Shown here piece by piece: positions 12,920 to 14,268 of a stretch of DNA of 14,268 nt. Within the stretch, counting starts at the first letter, position 1, and every line of letters begins with the position of its first letter. The stretch comes from Acidobacteriota bacterium (GTDB lineage Bacteria; Acidobacteriota; Aminicenantia; Aminicenantales; Saccharicenantaceae): positions 4,739 to 19,006 of the forward strand of contig DMVN01000232.1 of NCBI GenBank assembly GCA_003476685.1. The letters are read 5' to 3'. The notes beneath the pieces were generated by a model, which made no database searches, was not told where the DNA came from, and was given only the letters and a program-made list of their open reading frames with translations. The translations under genes were made by a program, and so were the position numbers.

Positions 12920-14268
12920 ATGAAAACGATAAGCAAAAGAGGAAGCGAAATAGGCCTGAAAAAAAACTGGTGGCTGGTGTTTATCCTGGGTTTGATTCTT
13001 ATTTCCGGCTGCCGACAGACCGCCCCCCCGCCATCAGCGGGGACTGCCGCCCTGGAGCTGGCAAATTCCTTTGAAATTATCAAGAACCTGGGACTGCAGC
13101 AGGAAAAGGCTTATGACTTCCTTCAGGCCATAACTGCGGTCGGCGGGCGCCTGACGGGCAGTCCGGAGGCGGCCCGGGCGGTAGAAATTGCCGCCGGGTT
13201 GATGACCGCTCTCGGTCTGGACCGGGTAGAAACAGAGCCGGTGGAAGTCAGGCGCTGGGTCCGGGGTGAAAAAGAACAAGCCCTGGTTAAAAGCAAGAAA
13301 TTCGGGACCCAGAGCCTGAATATCTGCGCTCTGGGCAACAGCCTGGGAACCCCAGCTGACGGCTTGGAAGCCACGGTGGTAGAAATCAGCAGCCTGGAAG
13401 AACTGGCTGCCAGGAAGGACCGAATTGCCGGCCGGGTTGTTTTTTTCAATACTCCCATGGACAGGACGACAATTGAGCCGTTTGCTGCCTACAGCCGGGC
13501 CGCCCAGTTTCGGGTTCATGGGGCAAGCGAAGCTGCTAAGTATGGGGCGGTAGCAGTTGTGGTCAGGTCCAGCACCTTCCGGCAGGATGATAACCCCCAC
13601 ACCGGTCTCATGGAATACGACCCAAAGTGGCCGGCCATACCGGCTGCAGCCGTCAGCACGGTCGGGGCTGAAAAACTGCACCGCTGGCTGCAGCAGGACC
13701 CTGAGCTCAGGCTCTGGGTCAAGATGAATTGCCGGCAGGAAAAACCAGTCTGGTCGGCCAACGTCATCGGACAGCTTACCGGCACGGAGAAACCGGAGGA
13801 AATCATCCTGGTGAGTGGGCATCTTGATAGCTGGGACCTCAGTCCCGGAGCTCATGACGACGCCGCCGGCTGTGCCGTGGCCCTGGAAGTTTTACGGTTG
13901 ATAAAAGAAGCCGGGCTAAAACCGAAAAGAACCATCCGGGCAGTACTGTTCATGGATGAGGAATTCGGGGGAAGCGGTGGCCGGGCCTATGCCGCCTCCG
14001 GGCCCAGGCAAGGGGAAAAACACCTGCTGGCCATTGAACAGGACCGGGGCGGCTTCGCCCCCCTGGGTCTGGCTTTCAGCCGGGATGACCTGGCCGTAAA
14101 ACTCCAACCTGTTGAAGATTATTTACGACCGCTGGGGGTAAACTGGATAAGAACTGGGGGCGGGGGAGTGGATGTCGCTCCTTTAAGAGAACAGGGGACA
14201 GCTCTCGGGGCCCTCGTTCCTGAAGCCCAGCGTTATTTTGATTATCACCACTGCGCCCTTGATGTTCC
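12920..14268 (+). CDS. M28 family zinc aminopeptidase lipoprotein (partial, 3' end cut)
   Basis: The reading frame is open from the ATG at 12920 to the window end, 449 codons. The N-terminus has a basic stretch, a hydrophobic segment (17-28) and lipobox LISGC with C31 as lipid anchor, so it should be an exported lipoprotein. A catalytic M28 domain holds two zinc sites: H301 in SGHLDSWDLSPG, D313 in AHDDAAG, E347-E348 in LFMDEEFGGSGG, D375 in IEQDRGG and H443/H444 in YFDYHHCALD. The stretch at about 150-270 is probably the protease-associated insertion common in such peptidases. It would remove N-terminal amino acids or cleave dipeptides outside the inner membrane. Only the region after the last zinc ligand is missing. 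It starts 3 bases after the phosphoesterase stop, without a clear ribosome site, suggesting coupled translation. Whether it is functionally tied to that gene is unknown. Confidence 0.92.
   Translation, partial: MKTISKRGSEIGLKKNWWLVFILGLILISGCRQTAPPPSAGTAALELANSFEIIKNLGLQQEKAYDFLQAITAVGGRLTGSPEAARAVEIAAGLMTALGLDRVETEPVEVRRWVRGEKEQALVKSKKFGTQSLNICALGNSLGTPADGLEATVVEISSLEELAARKDRIAGRVVFFNTPMDRTTIEPFAAYSRAAQFRVHGASEAAKYGAVAVVVRSSTFRQDDNPHTGLMEYDPKWPAIPAAAVSTVGAEKLHRWLQQDPELRLWVKMNCRQEKPVWSANVIGQLTGTEKPEEIILVSGHLDSWDLSPGAHDDAAGCAVALEVLRLIKEAGLKPKRTIRAVLFMDEEFGGSGGRAYAASGPRQGEKHLLAIEQDRGGFAPLGLAFSRDDLAVKLQPVEDYLRPLGVNWIRTGGGGVDVAPLREQGTALGALVPEAQRYFDYHHCALDV

Noticed and set aside
13034..13855. Minus-strand open frame (273 codons) opposite the M28 peptidase.
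   Set aside because: The plus strand reads continuously as an M28 peptidase with all but the distal part; the antisense frame has no motif.
1..14268. CRISPR array, insertion sequence, integrase, toxin-antitoxin pair, tRNA or rRNA.
   Set aside because: I found no regularly spaced repeats, no transposase- or integrase-like protein, no small paired genes, and no tRNA cloverleaf or rRNA segment; gaps between genes are all shorter than about 180 bases.

Overview
This 14.3 kb stretch looks like ordinary, densely packed bacterial chromosome with no mobile element, CRISPR array, tRNA or rRNA that I can see. It holds fourteen protein genes, two of them cut by the window edges. No gene-free stretch exceeds about 180 bases. 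The gene mix (DUF4416, a corrinoid-type methyltetrahydrofolate methyltransferase, a split PurO/PurH pair, a secreted GH63-like hydrolase, lipoprotein RlpA, an M28 peptidase lipoprotein) fits a Gram-negative-type anaerobic heterotroph. My best guess is a candidate phylum such as Aminicenantes (OP8) or a relative; this is inference from gene content, not an alignment.

Layout. (1) 1-48, minus: first 16 codons of a probable asparaginyl-tRNA synthetase with a very strong promoter. (2) 175-723, plus: a DUF4416 protein, meeting tail to tail with (3) a minus-strand cluster running from 4835 down to 720: class V aminotransferase, short phosphoglycerate dehydrogenase, NifS/IscS-type cysteine desulfurase and an AcsE-like methyltransferase. 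The first two genes overlap by ATGA and probably supply serine. (4) 4911-6041, minus: M20 metallopeptidase with a strong promoter that overlaps a Fur-box-like sequence, divergent from (5) 6218-8572, plus: a secreted GH63-like glycosidase. (6) 8623-9258, minus: lipoprotein RlpA, divergent from (7) 9374-10120, plus: a LOG-family nucleotide hydrolase, which meets tail to tail (8) 10117-10518, minus: a VanZ-family membrane protein. (9) 10641-14268, plus: a tightly spaced run of PurO-type IMP cyclohydrolase, stand-alone AICAR formyltransferase, stand-alone LigD-type 3'-phosphoesterase and an M28 peptidase lipoprotein cut by the window end.

How the genes work together. The PurO/PurH pair carries out the last two steps of IMP synthesis with two separate proteins instead of the usual bacterial fusion. 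It consumes 10-formyl-tetrahydrofolate. Serine made by the aminotransferase/SerA pair is the usual source of one-carbon units, and the AcsE-like protein should handle methyl-tetrahydrofolate, so much of the window touches folate one-carbon metabolism. The GH63-like enzyme, M20 and M28 peptidases suggest a sugar- and peptide-degrading lifestyle.

Most notable: at least three first genes (asnS, the GH63-like gene, rlpA) have their -10 box only 6-9 bases before the ATG and no Shine-Dalgarno sequence, suggesting leaderless mRNAs. Other genes in the window have strong Shine-Dalgarno sites. I saw no clear new defence or mobile system; the novelty here is moderate.
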